Source: Didymella arachidicola (Eukaryota > Ascomycota > Dothideomycetes > Pleosporales > Didymellaceae). From it: 64,000 bases of DNA. Within the stretch, counting starts at the first letter, position 1; each line of letters opens with the position of its first letter. Of this stretch, positions 8,619 to 19,002 are shown piece by piece. The stretch spans positions 62,001-126,000 of the forward strand of contig CM049999.1 of assembly GCA_016630955.3 (NCBI GenBank). The letters run 5' to 3'. The notes beneath the pieces were generated by a model, which was given only the letters and a program-made list of their open reading frames with translations, made no database searches and had not been told where the DNA came from. The translations under genes and the position numbers were made by a program.

Positions 8619-9173
8619 ATGGTTTCCAGAAGCACTGCATATCGTCACTCCGTCGGTGACCGCATTAACCGCACTGGACAGCTCGCAATGGTGTCTTGTC
8701 AGTACTGCGCCAGAAAAGGTCTTGCGTGTAGGATGTCGTCGTTGAAGAAGGAGTGTGGGAATTGTTATCGCGCAGGGGCCCAGAAGTGTGTTCCGATGGA
8801 GGTTCCGGTTCCGAATTTCGAACGAATCGATCGAGAAATGAATCGTCTGGAGCAACAAGAGGCCGAAGCGGACGAAGCGGAGTCTGCTGCTCTTCAGACT
8901 ATTCTGGCCGCGCGTGCGAAAAAAGATCGCATTCGAAAACAAAGGAAAATGCTGCAGCGTCGCGAGCAACAGTGGGTAGATGAGGCTGGTCGATACGTTG
9001 AGGATATCGAAGCTCTTGAAGCCGTTGAGGGTATTAATCGGGAGGTTGCACAGCTGGAGGCAGGTCTGATGCCTGGTTCTCTGGCTCTTGACTGGAGCGC
9101 TTTTATGCCGTCTGTGTTGGAGGGCGACCCGGGCTTCCTTGCTGATGGAGCCGAGGTTACCGGTAATTCGTAA
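8619..9173 (+). CDS. Antisense Zn2Cys6 DNA-binding protein, family 1, copy 2
   Basis: 184 aa from ATG 8619; ATG 8688 (161 aa, better start context) is an alternative. I prefer 8619 because the homologues in the other families have 25-41 residues before the first cysteine. Cysteine spacing is C-x2-C-x6-C-x8-C-x2-C-x7-C, followed by a long charged helix with probable coiled coil and a C-terminus ending GNS. It starts 43 bp from the LTR edge, so its promoter is probably the U3 read in reverse. It is flanked downstream by the pogo transposon. Role as a regulator of the element is inferred from domain type and position. Confidence 0.78.
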   Translation: MVSRSTAYRHSVGDRINRTGQLAMVSCQYCARKGLACRMSSLKKECGNCYRAGAQKCVPMEVPVPNFERIDREMNRLEQQEAEADEAESAALQTILAARAKKDRIRKQRKMLQRREQQWVDEAGRYVEDIEALEAVEGINREVAQLEAGLMPGSLALDWSAFMPSVLEGDPGFLADGAEVTGNS

Positions 9174-9179
9174 AAGGTA

Positions 9180-11027
9180 ACGTGTTTCCCCACCGAGCCG
9201 CCCACCCCCACCGAGTCGCCCGCCCTCACCAAAATCGCGACTATTACACGATTATTACGCTCGACCACAACGCTGCATAAATACAGTATCAATCTCAAAT
9301 TAATCCTTAGAAGCGTCGCTATCGACTGAATCTACTATTTCTGCAGTGCAGGTGCGCGCGTTGTGGCCAGTCTTGCCACAACGCCCGCAGTGCCTCTCTT
9401 TGCGCACCCTCTTCGCTGGCGGTTCTGCTGCCTCCTGGCCGCCACCGTCCTTCTCAGCTATCAAATCCTGTACGTCACCCACTGTAAGACTCTCCTCTGT
9501 CCGAATATACTTTCTCTTGCGACTGCGCTGCTCTGTTAAGGCGTCAATTGACTTCCGAAGCCCTGCCAGTTCCCTAGCTTGTAATAGTGAATTGTGGCCT
9601 ATTACAGCCATGCCTTTTGTGAGCGAGTCAACTGCTTGCAGAAGAGGAGAGATAGGAGACTCTCTGTGCCTTTGTATGCGCTCACGAACTAGCGTAGACT
9701 GCGCCTCCATCTCTTTTATTGTGGCTGGCGTTTTGGACTCCCAAGGGGTGTCCTCTGGTAGTGGAGGTGTTGGTGTACGAAGCACCACATCAAGCTTTGA
9801 TAACACCCGCTCTGGGTCGTGAGGTACTAAACCAGCGCCTCTAAAGCTTGCTAGGATATTTTCCTTTGTAATTGCCTTGTTAAAAGCAATGTGAAAGGCT
9901 GGTAGAAAGGTCTCTTTCTTAACTTGAGTGACAGAGTACCTTGCCCAGCTGTCGATCTCAGCGTAGTACGCCCGCTTCAAGGGGGCAAAACAGCCCACGT
10001 CAAGCGGCTGTAATAGGTGCGACGAGTGTGGGGGCATACACAGGGTGATAATCTTGTGTTCTGCGCAATATTGGTGAAATGCAGCAGAGCTGTGGCTCTC
10101 ATGGCCGTCCACAATTAGTAGACGGTACACACCCACAGTACGCTCCTTTGTATGCGCGTCAAAGTGCTTCAGCCACTTTAGACCAAGCTCATTTGTTGTC
10201 CAGCCGTTAGAGCTAGTCTCAATTACCCAGTCGCGAGGCAGGCCTGGGTACCAGCTTGATATAAGGACCTTACCACCAAAGATAATGAAGGGTGGGATAG
10301 CCCAGCCAGCAGCGCAGATGCCCTGGATGATTGTGACCCAGTCACGGTTGCCTGGCTGTATCTTCTTTGGATTGGTTCGCTTCTCAGAGCCTGTAAAGAC
10401 CATCTGAGCGTTAATTATGCCCATCATGAACCCAGACTCATCAAAGTTATGTGTGTCTTCAGCAAGGATGCCGTACTTCTCCTTTGTTGTCCTTACTAGC
10501 TCGAACCAGGGCGTTATAACGCGTGGGTCTTCGTTTAGGGCTCGCTGACGATCGTATGGACGGCTGCGTCGAAGCTTGACTTCCTTGGTACGCGTTCTGA
10601 ACCTGTCTACCCAGTGCTTGCCAACAGGTCCTTCACCGCGCGCAGCAAGGAGATCATTCGCCATTTCTTCCACCATAGCCCTTGTAGCGCCTATTCCTCG
10701 TGCGTCTAGGTCAAGTATACGCGCGACTATTACATCCTCCTCTAGCTTTTTTAGCTTCTTCGAGTTAGGCTCAGTATCGCGTCGTGAAGGCTTTCCAGCG
10801 CGTCGGTCTCTTAGCGTTGTTCGGGGGACAGCAAAGGCCCTAGACGCGTGCCTAGTACTGTCGGGTTCAGCGGCTTTTGTAGCCTGGATAGCAAGGTATA
10901 GTGTACCTTCGTTATAGGTCGATTGCGCGTCGCGTTGTGGCGGCATAGTAATAGTTGTTGTAATAGTCGCGATTTTGGTGAGGGCGGGCGACTCGGTGGG
11001 GGTGGGCGGCTCGGTGGGGAAACACGT
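9180..11027 (-). mobile_element. pogo/Fot1-type DNA transposon inside family 1 copy 2
   Basis: Same insertion, same borders and same TA duplication as the copy at 552-2399. The transposon therefore entered the retroelement before the tandem duplication arose. Confidence 0.93.
9300..10946 (-). CDS. pogo/Fot1 family DDE transposase
   Basis: 548 aa, identical to the protein at 672-2318: two N-terminal HTH domains, catalytic aspartates at 169, 280 and 316, C-terminal CCHC knuckle. Intact. Confidence 0.92.
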   Translation of the reverse strand: MPPQRDAQSTYNEGTLYLAIQATKAAEPDSTRHASRAFAVPRTTLRDRRAGKPSRRDTEPNSKKLKKLEEDVIVARILDLDARGIGATRAMVEEMANDLLAARGEGPVGKHWVDRFRTRTKEVKLRRSRPYDRQRALNEDPRVITPWFELVRTTKEKYGILAEDTHNFDESGFMMGIINAQMVFTGSEKRTNPKKIQPGNRDWVTIIQGICAAGWAIPPFIIFGGKVLISSWYPGLPRDWVIETSSNGWTTNELGLKWLKHFDAHTKERTVGVYRLLIVDGHESHSSAAFHQYCAEHKIITLCMPPHSSHLLQPLDVGCFAPLKRAYYAEIDSWARYSVTQVKKETFLPAFHIAFNKAITKENILASFRGAGLVPHDPERVLSKLDVVLRTPTPPLPEDTPWESKTPATIKEMEAQSTLVRERIQRHRESPISPLLQAVDSLTKGMAVIGHNSLLQARELAGLRKSIDALTEQRSRKRKYIRTEESLTVGDVQDLIAEKDGGGQEAAEPPAKRVRKERHCGRCGKTGHNARTCTAEIVDSVDSDASKD

Positions 11028-11076
11028 TATGTTTATATTTTATAATTTTCGTGTGTTTTTTTGCGTTGGGTTTTCA

Positions 11077-11135
11077 GTCAAATAAACTTTGGCTTGGAGA
11101 TCCACGTGTTTTTGCGCGTGGGTTCGAGTCCTGAC
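11077..11135 (+). other. tRNA-like segment, copy 2
   Basis: Identical to 2449-2507: T-loop-like GGTTCGAGTCC and a CCACG/CGTGG stem between the transposon and the pol stop. Confidence 0.33.
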
Positions 11136-11141
11136 AGGTTC

Positions 11142-14100
11142 TTATTTTTTGTACTGTCGAAGTAGCTCGCGGCAGTTGTTGAGGTTTTCTTTTGGTTCCC
11201 ACGTGTTTTCTGAGTCCGGGTATCCTAACCATTTGACTAGGTACTCGTCGCCGTCGCCTTTATTGCGATGTTGTATTATTTTTTCAACTTCCCACTCGTC
11301 CTGGCCGTCTGCCTGGTAGTGAAAGTCTTTCTGGATTGGCGTTCTGGGGTCGGCTGGTTCCAACAGCGAGATGTGGAACACTGGATGGATCTTTGCATCC
11401 TTGGGCAGCGCAAGTCGATAGTTGACTGGGCTGATTTGATTGGAAATGAAAAATGGTCCGACCTTGACTTTGTCCAGTTTTTTCGTTGGTCGCCGTGTGC
11501 GTAGGTTTTTCGTAAGGAGATACACTTTATCCCCCTCCTTTAGCAGAGGCGCCGTTTTTCGTTTCTTGTTAACATAAGAGATGCTCCGTGACTGAGCTTT
11601 GGCGATGTTATCGAGCGATTTTCTGTGTACTTCCTTCAGTGCTTCGACTGAGTTAATCGCTGATTCCGTTTGAATGTTACTGTCCAATGATCTGGTAAAG
11701 AGATTTGGGTGTCTCCCGTGGTTTGCGAAGAACGGCGTTACGCCTGTTGCTTCTGACAATTTGTTGTTGTACGCGATTTGTGCCATAGGTAATAGTGAAA
11801 CCCAGTTGTCTTGCTGCTGGTTGCAGTAGATGCGGAGGTACGTCTCCATTGTTTGGTTCACTCGTTCTGTTTGGCCATCCGTCTGCGGATGATACGCGGT
11901 TGACAGTTTTTTCTTGGTACCAATAGCTGCTAACAGCGTAGTCCAGTAGTTCGATGTAAACAACTTGTCTCTATCGCTGATGATTGATTCGGGGATGCCG
12001 TGGTGTCGGACAATCCTATCCAGGTACACTCGTGCGAGCTGCTCTGCAGTGTAGCTGTGGCGGAAAGGCACAAACTCAGCGGCTTTCGTGAATCGATCGA
12101 CCACAACGAAGATTGAGTCGTAGGTGTATCCTGTTACAGGATCCTTAGAGACAGGTAGCTGTGTAACGAAATCCATTGTGATGTTCGTCCATGGTGCCGT
12201 TGGCGGCTCCATTGCCTGTGCTTCTCCATACTTGGCGTGCGTGCTGTGTTTGTTCTGCTGACAGCTTACGCAATTCTTGATGAACTTGGCGACCTTGTCG
12301 CGCATGTTCGGGAACTCGTAATGTCTCCTGATGAGTTCCATTGTTCTGGTGATACCGGGGTGTCCATGAAGCGGGTCATCGTGGTGACTGCTTATGACTT
12401 CTTCCTCCAGTTCCTCTGGTACCTGTGACGGTACATGATGCTCTTGGCGTACTAGCATCATATTGTTGAGCTGCTGGGATGGTCCTAACGATCCGTCGCT
12501 ATTGATACCAAGGATCGCTGATTCGTTGATCGTTTTGGATCCTGCGAGGTCGTGTCGTCGACTGAGTGCATCGGCTCTGCCGTTGTCCTTTCCTGGTGTA
12601 TAGAGGATCTTGAACTTGTATTGTCCGAGGGTCTCGGACCATCGTACTTGTCGTCTGTTCAATACCTTTGTTGTCGTGAAGTGTACCAGGTTTTTGTGAT
12701 CCGTGTAGATCGTAAGCTCCGAACAACTTTCAGCGTAAACTCGCCAATGTTCCAGGGCAGATACAATCGCGAGTAGTTCTTTGTCGTGTACGTCGTATCG
12801 TTCTTCGGGTCCTGAGAACTTGCGTGAGTAGTAGGCAATCGGGTGCCATTGACCATCTCGTTCTTGTGTAATGCATGCTCCTAATGCCAAATCTGAGGCA
12901 TCTGTTTCCATTCGCAGCGACTCTCCGCTCCTGAATGTAACCAATGTGGGTGGATCTACACAAGCTTGCTTTAGCGTTTCGAAAGCTTTGTCCTGATCCT
13001 TGCCCCACTTGAAGGGTGTGTCCTTCCGCGTAAGTTTCGTAAGCGGCAAGGCCTTCGTGGAGTAATCCTTAATGAAGCGTCGGTTGAAGTTAACAAACCC
13101 AAGGAACTCTTGAATGTTCTTGACGGTTTTGGGTGTTGGCCAATCCTTCACAACCTGAATCTTTTCTTGGCTCATCTTGACTCCGTATCGTCCTACTACA
13201 AACCCTAGGAACTCGACTTCCTTCTTGTGCCATTCGCACTTCTCGGGTTTCAAACGTAGGTGCGCTGCTCCTAGGCAGGCAAGCACTTGTCGTACGTGTT
13301 CGACATGCTCTTCTAGTGTTTTGCTGTACACTAGGATGTCATCGAGGTACGCCACCACGGTAATGTCTAAGTGTGCCCTCAGCACGTTGTTGATTAAGGC
13401 TTGACATGTCGCTGGTGCGTTGGTGAGCCCGAACGGCATGACCAAATACTCGTAATGACCATAACGGGTTCTAAACGCCGTCTTCCATTCTTCGCCCTCC
13501 TTCATGCGGATGAGGTTGTATGCTCCTCTTAAGTCTAACGCAGTGAAGTACTGTGCTCCTGCTAACCGATCCTGAAGTTCGCTGATGTTCGGTAGCGGGT
13601 AACGATTCTTGATCGTGATATCGTTGAGCTTTCGGTAATCGATGCAAGGTCGTAGCTTGCCATCTTTCTTTGGTACGAATAGAACGGGAAATCCTGCTGG
13701 GGATTCTGATTCTCGAATGAATCCTTTGTTAAGGTTCTCCTTAAGGTAGTTGCGCAGCTCCTCAAGTTCCTTTTCCGACATCTGGTATATTGGCCCGAAT
13801 GGGGGCTTCTTGCCTGGCTCGAGCTTAATCTCGTGGTCCCATTCTTGGTGCTGCGGTAATGCCTTCGCAGTCTTCTCATCGCGGAAGAGGTCTATAAACT
13901 CTCTATATTCATCCGGGATGTCAGGAGTTGTACTGTTCTCCTTAACCGTCGCTTTGTGATCCAAGGGCTGATTGGTATCTGCACGGTCGACCGCTCTATC
14001 TTGGCGCGTCTTGTTCGAAGAGATATTGTTGATCTCCTTCTCATCCACCAGCTGCGTCGTGAGCTGCGCGGGTCGCTGTCCGGGTGTACCTGATCCGTGA

Positions 14101-14552
14101 CACTTGAGCGTTATTCGCTGGTTCTTCCAGTCGATCCATGGATTGTGCTCTCTTAACCAAGGAAGTCCTAATATGATATCGTGGGCGGCCGTTCCCAGAA
14201 CATCTAGGTCTATCAATTCCTCGTGGTTGAATACTTTCAGACGTCGCTGTACCACTTCGTGGGTCACAGTCGACTCTCCTGGCATTGGTTCTCCGTTGGC
14301 TACTCGTAAAGGGTATGGTTCCTCCTTTCTTCGCTTCTGCAAGCCTGCTTGCGCGATAGCGGATTGAGACACATAGTTGCTTTGTGCTCCTGAGTCCAAC
14401 AATGCCGTCATCCTGGTGCCTTCTAGCACGACAGGGAATTTGATGAGGGAATGGTCCTTATTGGAATCCTGACGTCGATTCCGGGAGCCCTGGACTGCGT
14501 TGAGTGAAAGCTCTCGTCTGGCTCTGCTGTGGCACTCGTGCACCATTGGTCT
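11142..14552 (-). CDS. pol: Pol polyprotein, family 1 copy 2 (expressed by -1 frameshift)
   Basis: Identical at protein level to copy 1: protease DSGAQ, RT YLDD, RNase H, integrase D,D-35-E and chromodomain, no interruptions. Entry is from gag through TTTTTTA at 14552-14558. Confidence 0.95.
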   Translation of the reverse strand, partial: RPMVHECHSRARRELSLNAVQGSRNRRQDSNKDHSLIKFPVVLEGTRMTALLDSGAQSNYVSQSAIAQAGLQKRRKEEPYPLRVANGEPMPGESTVTHEVVQRRLKVFNHEELIDLDVLGTAAHDIILGLPWLREHNPWIDWKNQRITLKCHGSGTPGQRPAQLTTQLVDEKEINNISSNKTRQDRAVDRADTNQPLDHKATVKENSTTPDIPDEYREFIDLFRDEKTAKALPQHQEWDHEIKLEPGKKPPFGPIYQMSEKELEELRNYLKENLNKGFIRESESPAGFPVLFVPKKDGKLRPCIDYRKLNDITIKNRYPLPNISELQDRLAGAQYFTALDLRGAYNLIRMKEGEEWKTAFRTRYGHYEYLVMPFGLTNAPATCQALINNVLRAHLDITVVAYLDDILVYSKTLEEHVEHVRQVLACLGAAHLRLKPEKCEWHKKEVEFLGFVVGRYGVKMSQEKIQVVKDWPTPKTVKNIQEFLGFVNFNRRFIKDYSTKALPLTKLTRKDTPFKWGKDQDKAFETLKQACVDPPTLVTFRSGESLRMETDASDLALGACITQERDGQWHPIAYYSRKFSGPEERYDVHDKELLAIVSALEHWRVYAESCSELTIYTDHKNLVHFTTTKVLNRRQVRWSETLGQYKFKILYTPGKDNGRADALSRRHDLAGSKTINESAILGINSDGSLGPSQQLNNMMLVRQEHHVPSQVPEELEEEVISSHHDDPLHGHPGITRTMELIRRHYEFPNMRDKVAKFIKNCVSCQQNKHSTHAKYGEAQAMEPPTAPWTNITMDFVTQLPVSKDPVTGYTYDSIFVVVDRFTKAAEFVPFRHSYTAEQLARVYLDRIVRHHGIPESIISDRDKLFTSNYWTTLLAAIGTKKKLSTAYHPQTDGQTERVNQTMETYLRIYCNQQQDNWVSLLPMAQIAYNNKLSEATGVTPFFANHGRHPNLFTRSLDSNIQTESAINSVEALKEVHRKSLDNIAKAQSRSISYVNKKRKTAPLLKEGDKVYLLTKNLRTRRPTKKLDKVKVGPFFISNQISPVNYRLALPKDAKIHPVFHISLLEPADPRTPIQKDFHYQADGQDEWEVEKIIQHRNKGDGDEYLVKWLGYPDSENTWEPKENLNNCRELLRQYKK

Positions 14553-16678
14553 AAAAAAGACTCGTCCTCATGTGGTAAAAGTCCGCTTTCACGTTTAAGT
14601 GACCTGTGTGTCTGGCATCTAAAGTTTAGACACTGAACCCATTCATATAGGTTGCACTCCTCATTCTGCACAAGGTGCATGTCCAGTATTTCTTCCGCAC
14701 TTGTAGTCCCTGGAAAGTGAAGGTTTGTACGCTTGTCCCAAGCATGTTCCGCACAGTATGTCTCTGCACACTCCCACCAGTATTCCTTGCAACCTTCAGG
14801 CTTGCTAGGGAACCACTGACTGTTCAGTTTAAACTGTAGGTGGTAGTTGCATTCTTCGTGGTAACACTGCATCGCTGGGAGTTGAGGATGGCATGGATTC
14901 CGTATATCCTGCTGAAGCTGCGACGTGTAGCTCTGTGCTGGCGCGGCGGGTCGTCGGTTGAAGTCAGGTTCGCCTCGGCTTCGAGCGTACGAGTTGTAGG
15001 TGTCCAGTTGTCGCTGCGTTGCATGGTTATCCTTTATCCATTTGACGTAGTCTTCTGTATGCCATTCCTTGCTGGTCTTCTGGGCGTTGATGACCTGTTG
15101 GTCGAACTTCCTAAGTGCCGCGGGATCTTCCAACAGATATTTTCGTGCCCATGCAACGTCGTCACTTGTCCTCCATCCTTGGATGTTTTCTGTATCTTGT
15201 AGGTCTGCCGACTGGATGGTGACGTTGGGCGTTTCTTCCTTATGCTTAGGAATATTGTTGACGATGGTCAAATTGATTGTTGGCGCTTGCGGTTCCTGGA
15301 AGACAGGAGTCTGGGTGGACTGGTTTCGCATAACCGTCGTGTCCTGGCTTTCCTGTGCCTTGTCGCATACGATCAGACGTTTTCCCTCTGTAGAATAGTA
15401 TCTGTCGCCACGGCGAAAGAAGGTGTCGTGGTATCGTTTGCCGACAATAATACTGTCATTCCTTGTGTCGCATTCTACCACGTGGTAACGATAAGGGTCG
15501 TTCTTGATCCACTCTGTCTCGGGGTAGGGCGTTGGTGGTCGGATTTGCTTGCTTGAAGCATCCTCATCGGATTCCTTAACGTGGTCGTCATCAGATCCGG
15601 AAGTGGGGTCTTCCATGAGACGTCCCATCTCATTAGTAATGACCTCCCACTCTTGGTCGCCGCTGTCGTCATGAGCCAGCATGTTCAGCTGCCTGGTTAC
15701 TTTGTTCTTCATACGACAGTCGCGGGCGTAGTGGCCTGTCTTGCCACAGCCGTAACAAGTCACTGAAGACTTATCACCGCGGTTATTACTACCCTTCTTT
15801 TTCTCATTCCATCGTTCAGGTCCTTTGTTAATGTTGGAGAGGTCCATTGCTGCAGGACCGTAGTATCCACTGTTCGTATCGTTGTGGACACGGCGTCCCA
15901 TGTTGGCTTGGTAAAGGCCACCACGTTGGCCACGGCGATAGTTGTTGTTGCGCCATTGGTTGCGTGGAGCCTGGGGTGGGCGAGTGACCTGAGTCACGGC
16001 TCGCGCACGAGGGTCCTCTCTCAATTCTTGTTGAAGGTCATAGAGCTTGACGTCGATACTGATTGCTTCGTTTACTAACGCGTCGAAGGTATCGGTAGCT
16101 GCGGCAGTCCGCATGAGCTCTTCCTTGACCTTGGGCTTAAGGCCTTGTTTGAACATGGTCATCAGCGCAACGTCGTCCCAGCCGGTGAACGTAGCTACTT
16201 GCTGAAACTTAGCAGCGTAGTCGGCGGCGGACGCAGTTTGTCGGATGCGCTGAATCTCGCGTCGGGCGATGGTTGGTTCGTTGTGTACTCCAAATACTTG
16301 GCGAATCTGTTCCTTGAACAGATCGAAGTCTTCGATCCATGGGTCGATGTCTGCTGAATTGCTTGCTCCGTCGTGGTAACGGCGAATGAAGGGTTTGATC
16401 CAAGTGAACGCGCGATCCTTCATAAACGTACTCACAAAAGTGACACGCTTCTCCTCTGGGATGCGTTCTCCTTGGAACATAAAAAACAGATCGAACTTCA
16501 TGAGCCAGTCTTCCAGCTTGTCGCGAGTGCCATCGAAGGCCTCGGGTTTAGCCACTGGGTAGACACTGGTAGGGGCAGGCGCCGCTGCCTCCTCGTCCAT
16601 GTCGAGATCGTCATCAGCCGTACGGCGTGATGCGTTGGAGTTGCTTGGGGTAGCACGGGATCCTGAGGTAGTACTCAT
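14423..16678 (-). CDS. gag: Gag protein, family 1 copy 2
   Basis: 751 aa from ATG 16678. Same domains as copy 1: capsid region, CCHC knuckle, Cys/His-rich tail. Overlaps pol in the -1 frame. Confidence 0.92.
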   Translation of the reverse strand: MSTTSGSRATPSNSNASRRTADDDLDMDEEAAAPAPTSVYPVAKPEAFDGTRDKLEDWLMKFDLFFMFQGERIPEEKRVTFVSTFMKDRAFTWIKPFIRRYHDGASNSADIDPWIEDFDLFKEQIRQVFGVHNEPTIARREIQRIRQTASAADYAAKFQQVATFTGWDDVALMTMFKQGLKPKVKEELMRTAAATDTFDALVNEAISIDVKLYDLQQELREDPRARAVTQVTRPPQAPRNQWRNNNYRRGQRGGLYQANMGRRVHNDTNSGYYGPAAMDLSNINKGPERWNEKKKGSNNRGDKSSVTCYGCGKTGHYARDCRMKNKVTRQLNMLAHDDSGDQEWEVITNEMGRLMEDPTSGSDDDHVKESDEDASSKQIRPPTPYPETEWIKNDPYRYHVVECDTRNDSIIVGKRYHDTFFRRGDRYYSTEGKRLIVCDKAQESQDTTVMRNQSTQTPVFQEPQAPTINLTIVNNIPKHKEETPNVTIQSADLQDTENIQGWRTSDDVAWARKYLLEDPAALRKFDQQVINAQKTSKEWHTEDYVKWIKDNHATQRQLDTYNSYARSRGEPDFNRRPAAPAQSYTSQLQQDIRNPCHPQLPAMQCYHEECNYHLQFKLNSQWFPSKPEGCKEYWWECAETYCAEHAWDKRTNLHFPGTTSAEEILDMHLVQNEECNLYEWVQCLNFRCQTHRSLKRESGLLPHEDESFLDQWCTSATAEPDESFHSTQSRAPGIDVRIPIRTIPSSNSLSC
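14552..14558 (-). promoter_or_regulatory. -1 frameshift heptamer TTTTTTA, family 1 copy 2
   Basis: Same context as copy 1 (GAG TCT TTT TTA GAC in the gag frame). Confidence 0.8.
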
Positions 16679-16685
16679 CTTGGGG

Positions 16686-16695
16686 GTGTTCAAAA
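16686..16695 (-). other. Primer-binding region, family 1 copy 2
   Basis: TTTTGAACAC next to the 5' LTR; complement of GTGTTCAA in R, no TGG. Confidence 0.6.
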
Positions 16696-17204
16696 TGTTG
16701 AAGTCGTACTTTAAGCAAAGCTCGTAAGCACTAATTCTATTGGTTCTCAGGGATGAGTACGGTGACAGGAAGCCGAAGGGGTTGGTTGCAATAAGGTGTA
16801 CAGATACGATCTGTCAGTCTTGAGAGCAGGGTAACGATGAGTAGTACAGAGTAGACTGTCTAGCTCGAAGGTTGGGTTTGAGATCCAAAGACAAACTTGA
16901 TAACTTAGGTTGAACACGAACTGTAAGAGTTGTGTTCCTACGTACTATATACATACAGATGTTCCATTCTTGTTCCATTGTTCTATAGTTGTTCCAACCT
17001 GGTACTTTCTGGAACATCGTGGGATTCTTGGAACATCACGTGACTTGTTCCATGGTGGCGTTCCGCCAAGACTTTGGAACATGAGGGGTTACGTCGTCAT
17101 TGGTCCTGGGTGCTGACCTTCTTGAAGGCCTGCGGGTTGTCCCCGAGTGTCATCAATCCTTCCTTCTCTTATCTTCTGCCTTGCCCCGTCTCAGGTTCGT
17201 AACA
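16696..17204 (-). repeat. Family 1 5' LTR, copy 2 (509 bp)
   Basis: Same as 8068-8576 with the same TGTTCCA array, TATA box and TCACGTGA. Its outer end TTCGTAACA joins the interrupted transposase gene at 17205. Confidence 0.94.
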
Positions 17205-18598
17205 ATAGCTTCTTGGTGGAGCAGCTGAGCTGCCAAGAGGGTCCCGTTATGCAGCATCATCTCTGCCCCCTTCTGCATTTGCTGCACCATATTAATAAGC
17301 GCTGTAGGGGATGACCCAGCGTGGGTTCGAATACGGTTCTTGATTATTGTAGACTGTGCTTCTATTTCAAGCGCGTTGCTTGGGGTCCTGGGGTTCCAGG
17401 GGGTAGTAGGCAGGAGTGGTGAGGGTGTTCGAGGCTTGATTTCCAGCTTAGATACCACCACCCCTGGGTCCAGCGGCACCAGGCCAGTAGCACGGAACCC
17501 AGCTTTGATGTTGTCAGACGAGAAAACATCTTGGTACACTGCTGTAAACACTGCCAGGAATGCTAGCTTGTCTATATGGTTGATGTGGCTGTTCGCGAGA
17601 GCTCCTACCTCCTTCTTGTACGCACGCTTTAATGGTGAAAAGCACCCAACATCTAGGGGTTGAAGGATATGTGAGGCATGAGCAGGCATGCAGAGAGTGA
17701 TGATGTTGTTATCCTTGCAGATATCCTGAAATCTGATTGAGTTGTGGGACTCATGGCCGTCAAGGATGAGTAGTCGGTAACCCCCAACTGTACGAGATGT
17801 GGTGTGCTCAATGAAGTGCTGCAGCCAAGCTACACCAACTTCATTAGTAGTCCAGCCATTATCAGATACAGCTATCCTCCACTCTTTAGGATGGTTGTGA
17901 TACCAGCTTTGGTTGTGGTTCTTCCCCTTGAAGATGAAGAAGGGGGGGACGAGCCAGCCAACAGCATTGACAGCAGCGATCAGAGTTATCCACTCACGAT
18001 CACCTGGCTGCCGGCCAATTGGGTTGATTCGAATCTCTGAAGCCGTGACCACCTTGACAGACCCCCCTACACCAATCTGGAACCCAGTCTCGTCGAAGTT
18101 GTAGGTATCCTCATCAAGGATCCCATACTTAGCTTTCACATTAGCTACTAAGCCAAACCACGGCTTAATAACTGCTGGGTTGCTACACAGGATCCTCCGG
18201 TAGTCCCGCGGTCGGGTCAATTGAGATCTGATCTCTGGCCGGCGCGTGATGAGGCGTGGAACCCAGCACCCACCGACAGCTCTGCCATGGCGTATTGCTA
18301 GCAGCTGGTCTGCCATACAGCGTACTTGGGTGAAGGTAGGGGCAAATCCTCGCAAAGATTGATCCTTGATACGTCTAACAAGGCTGTCCTCCTCGCTCTT
18401 GGTAAGCTTTGATGATTTGGGGCGGGTATCGCGTCGTGCAGTCGTGTTCGTGCATCGCGTACTGAGTGTACTTTGGGGCACTCCATACACAGCAGCAGCG
18501 CTCCTCTGGGATAATGACGCGTCAGATTTCATTGCTGCAATAGCTAGAAGTATCCTATCTTCATGGGGAAGCAAAATAATATCATCTGGTTGCAGCAT
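17205..18598 (-). pseudogene. DDE transposase, C-terminus replaced by LTR sequence
   Basis: Starts at ATG 18598 and has HTH domains, YNFDETGF, LILDGHESH and QPLDVGCF, so the catalytic core is present. The reading frame runs a dozen codons into the LTR and stops at 17153. The usual basic segment and CCHC knuckle of its relatives are therefore missing. The core could still fold, but I treat it as disrupted. Closest relatives in the window are the decayed copies at 42545-44378 and 18713/26226. Confidence 0.85.
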
Positions 18599-18679
18599 TG
18601 TTGGTGGTTGGGAAGAATGATGGGGTCTTGGCAGAAGTGATCAGCTCGCTGATGTGATCAGCTCGCTGATAGATTACGT
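17205..18679 (-). mobile_element. pogo-type transposon truncated by family 1 insertion
   Basis: The right end is intact: ...ATTACGT before TA at 18680-18681, with the word ATCAGCGAGCTGATCAC repeated twice at a 17-bp period on the minus strand. The left end is cut by the LTR at 17204; the missing part should lie beyond the left window edge. Confidence 0.88.
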
Positions 18680-18712
18680 TATAACTTATTTAAAAGCTTA
18701 AAGTATAAGCTA

Positions 18713-19002
18713 ACGCTTTGTATAGCTAAATAGCGCACTCTACTAAAATAGCGCGCTTTATTATATATTTACCTTTACACCTTAATATCTTAATACTATA
18801 ATAAGTAATTTAGGCGTGTAATAGCTTAGATTAATCCTCTATCTCTACTATATCTTTCTAGCAGGTGCGCTTATTATGCCCGGTTTTGCTGCACGTCTTA
18901 TAGTAATGTTTATTTTTACTACTACTACCTACCTACGCACTACCTTCTTATACCTTAGCCTTAGTATCTATCTCCTTTAGTATTTCCTCTACCTCTACCT
19001 AC
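18713..19002 (-). pseudogene. RIP-decayed pogo transposon, 3' part
   Basis: The end ACGCTTTGTATAGC and the decayed knuckle region match the reverse complement of the element at 42545-44378. Very AT-rich, with CpA and TpG depleted. The rest is at 26226-27769; family 2 sits between. The two parts sum to about 1,834 bp, the same length as the 42545 element. Confidence 0.82.

Larger units (their letters stand above)
8577..17204 (-). mobile_element. Ty3/Gypsy chromovirus, family 1, copy 2
   Basis: Complete second unit: 5' LTR 16696-17204, internal region 8577-16695, 3' LTR shared at 8068-8576. It is inserted in a pogo transposase gene. The next bases, ATAGC at 17205-17209, should be the target duplication, but the partner lies outside the window. 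Confidence 0.94.
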
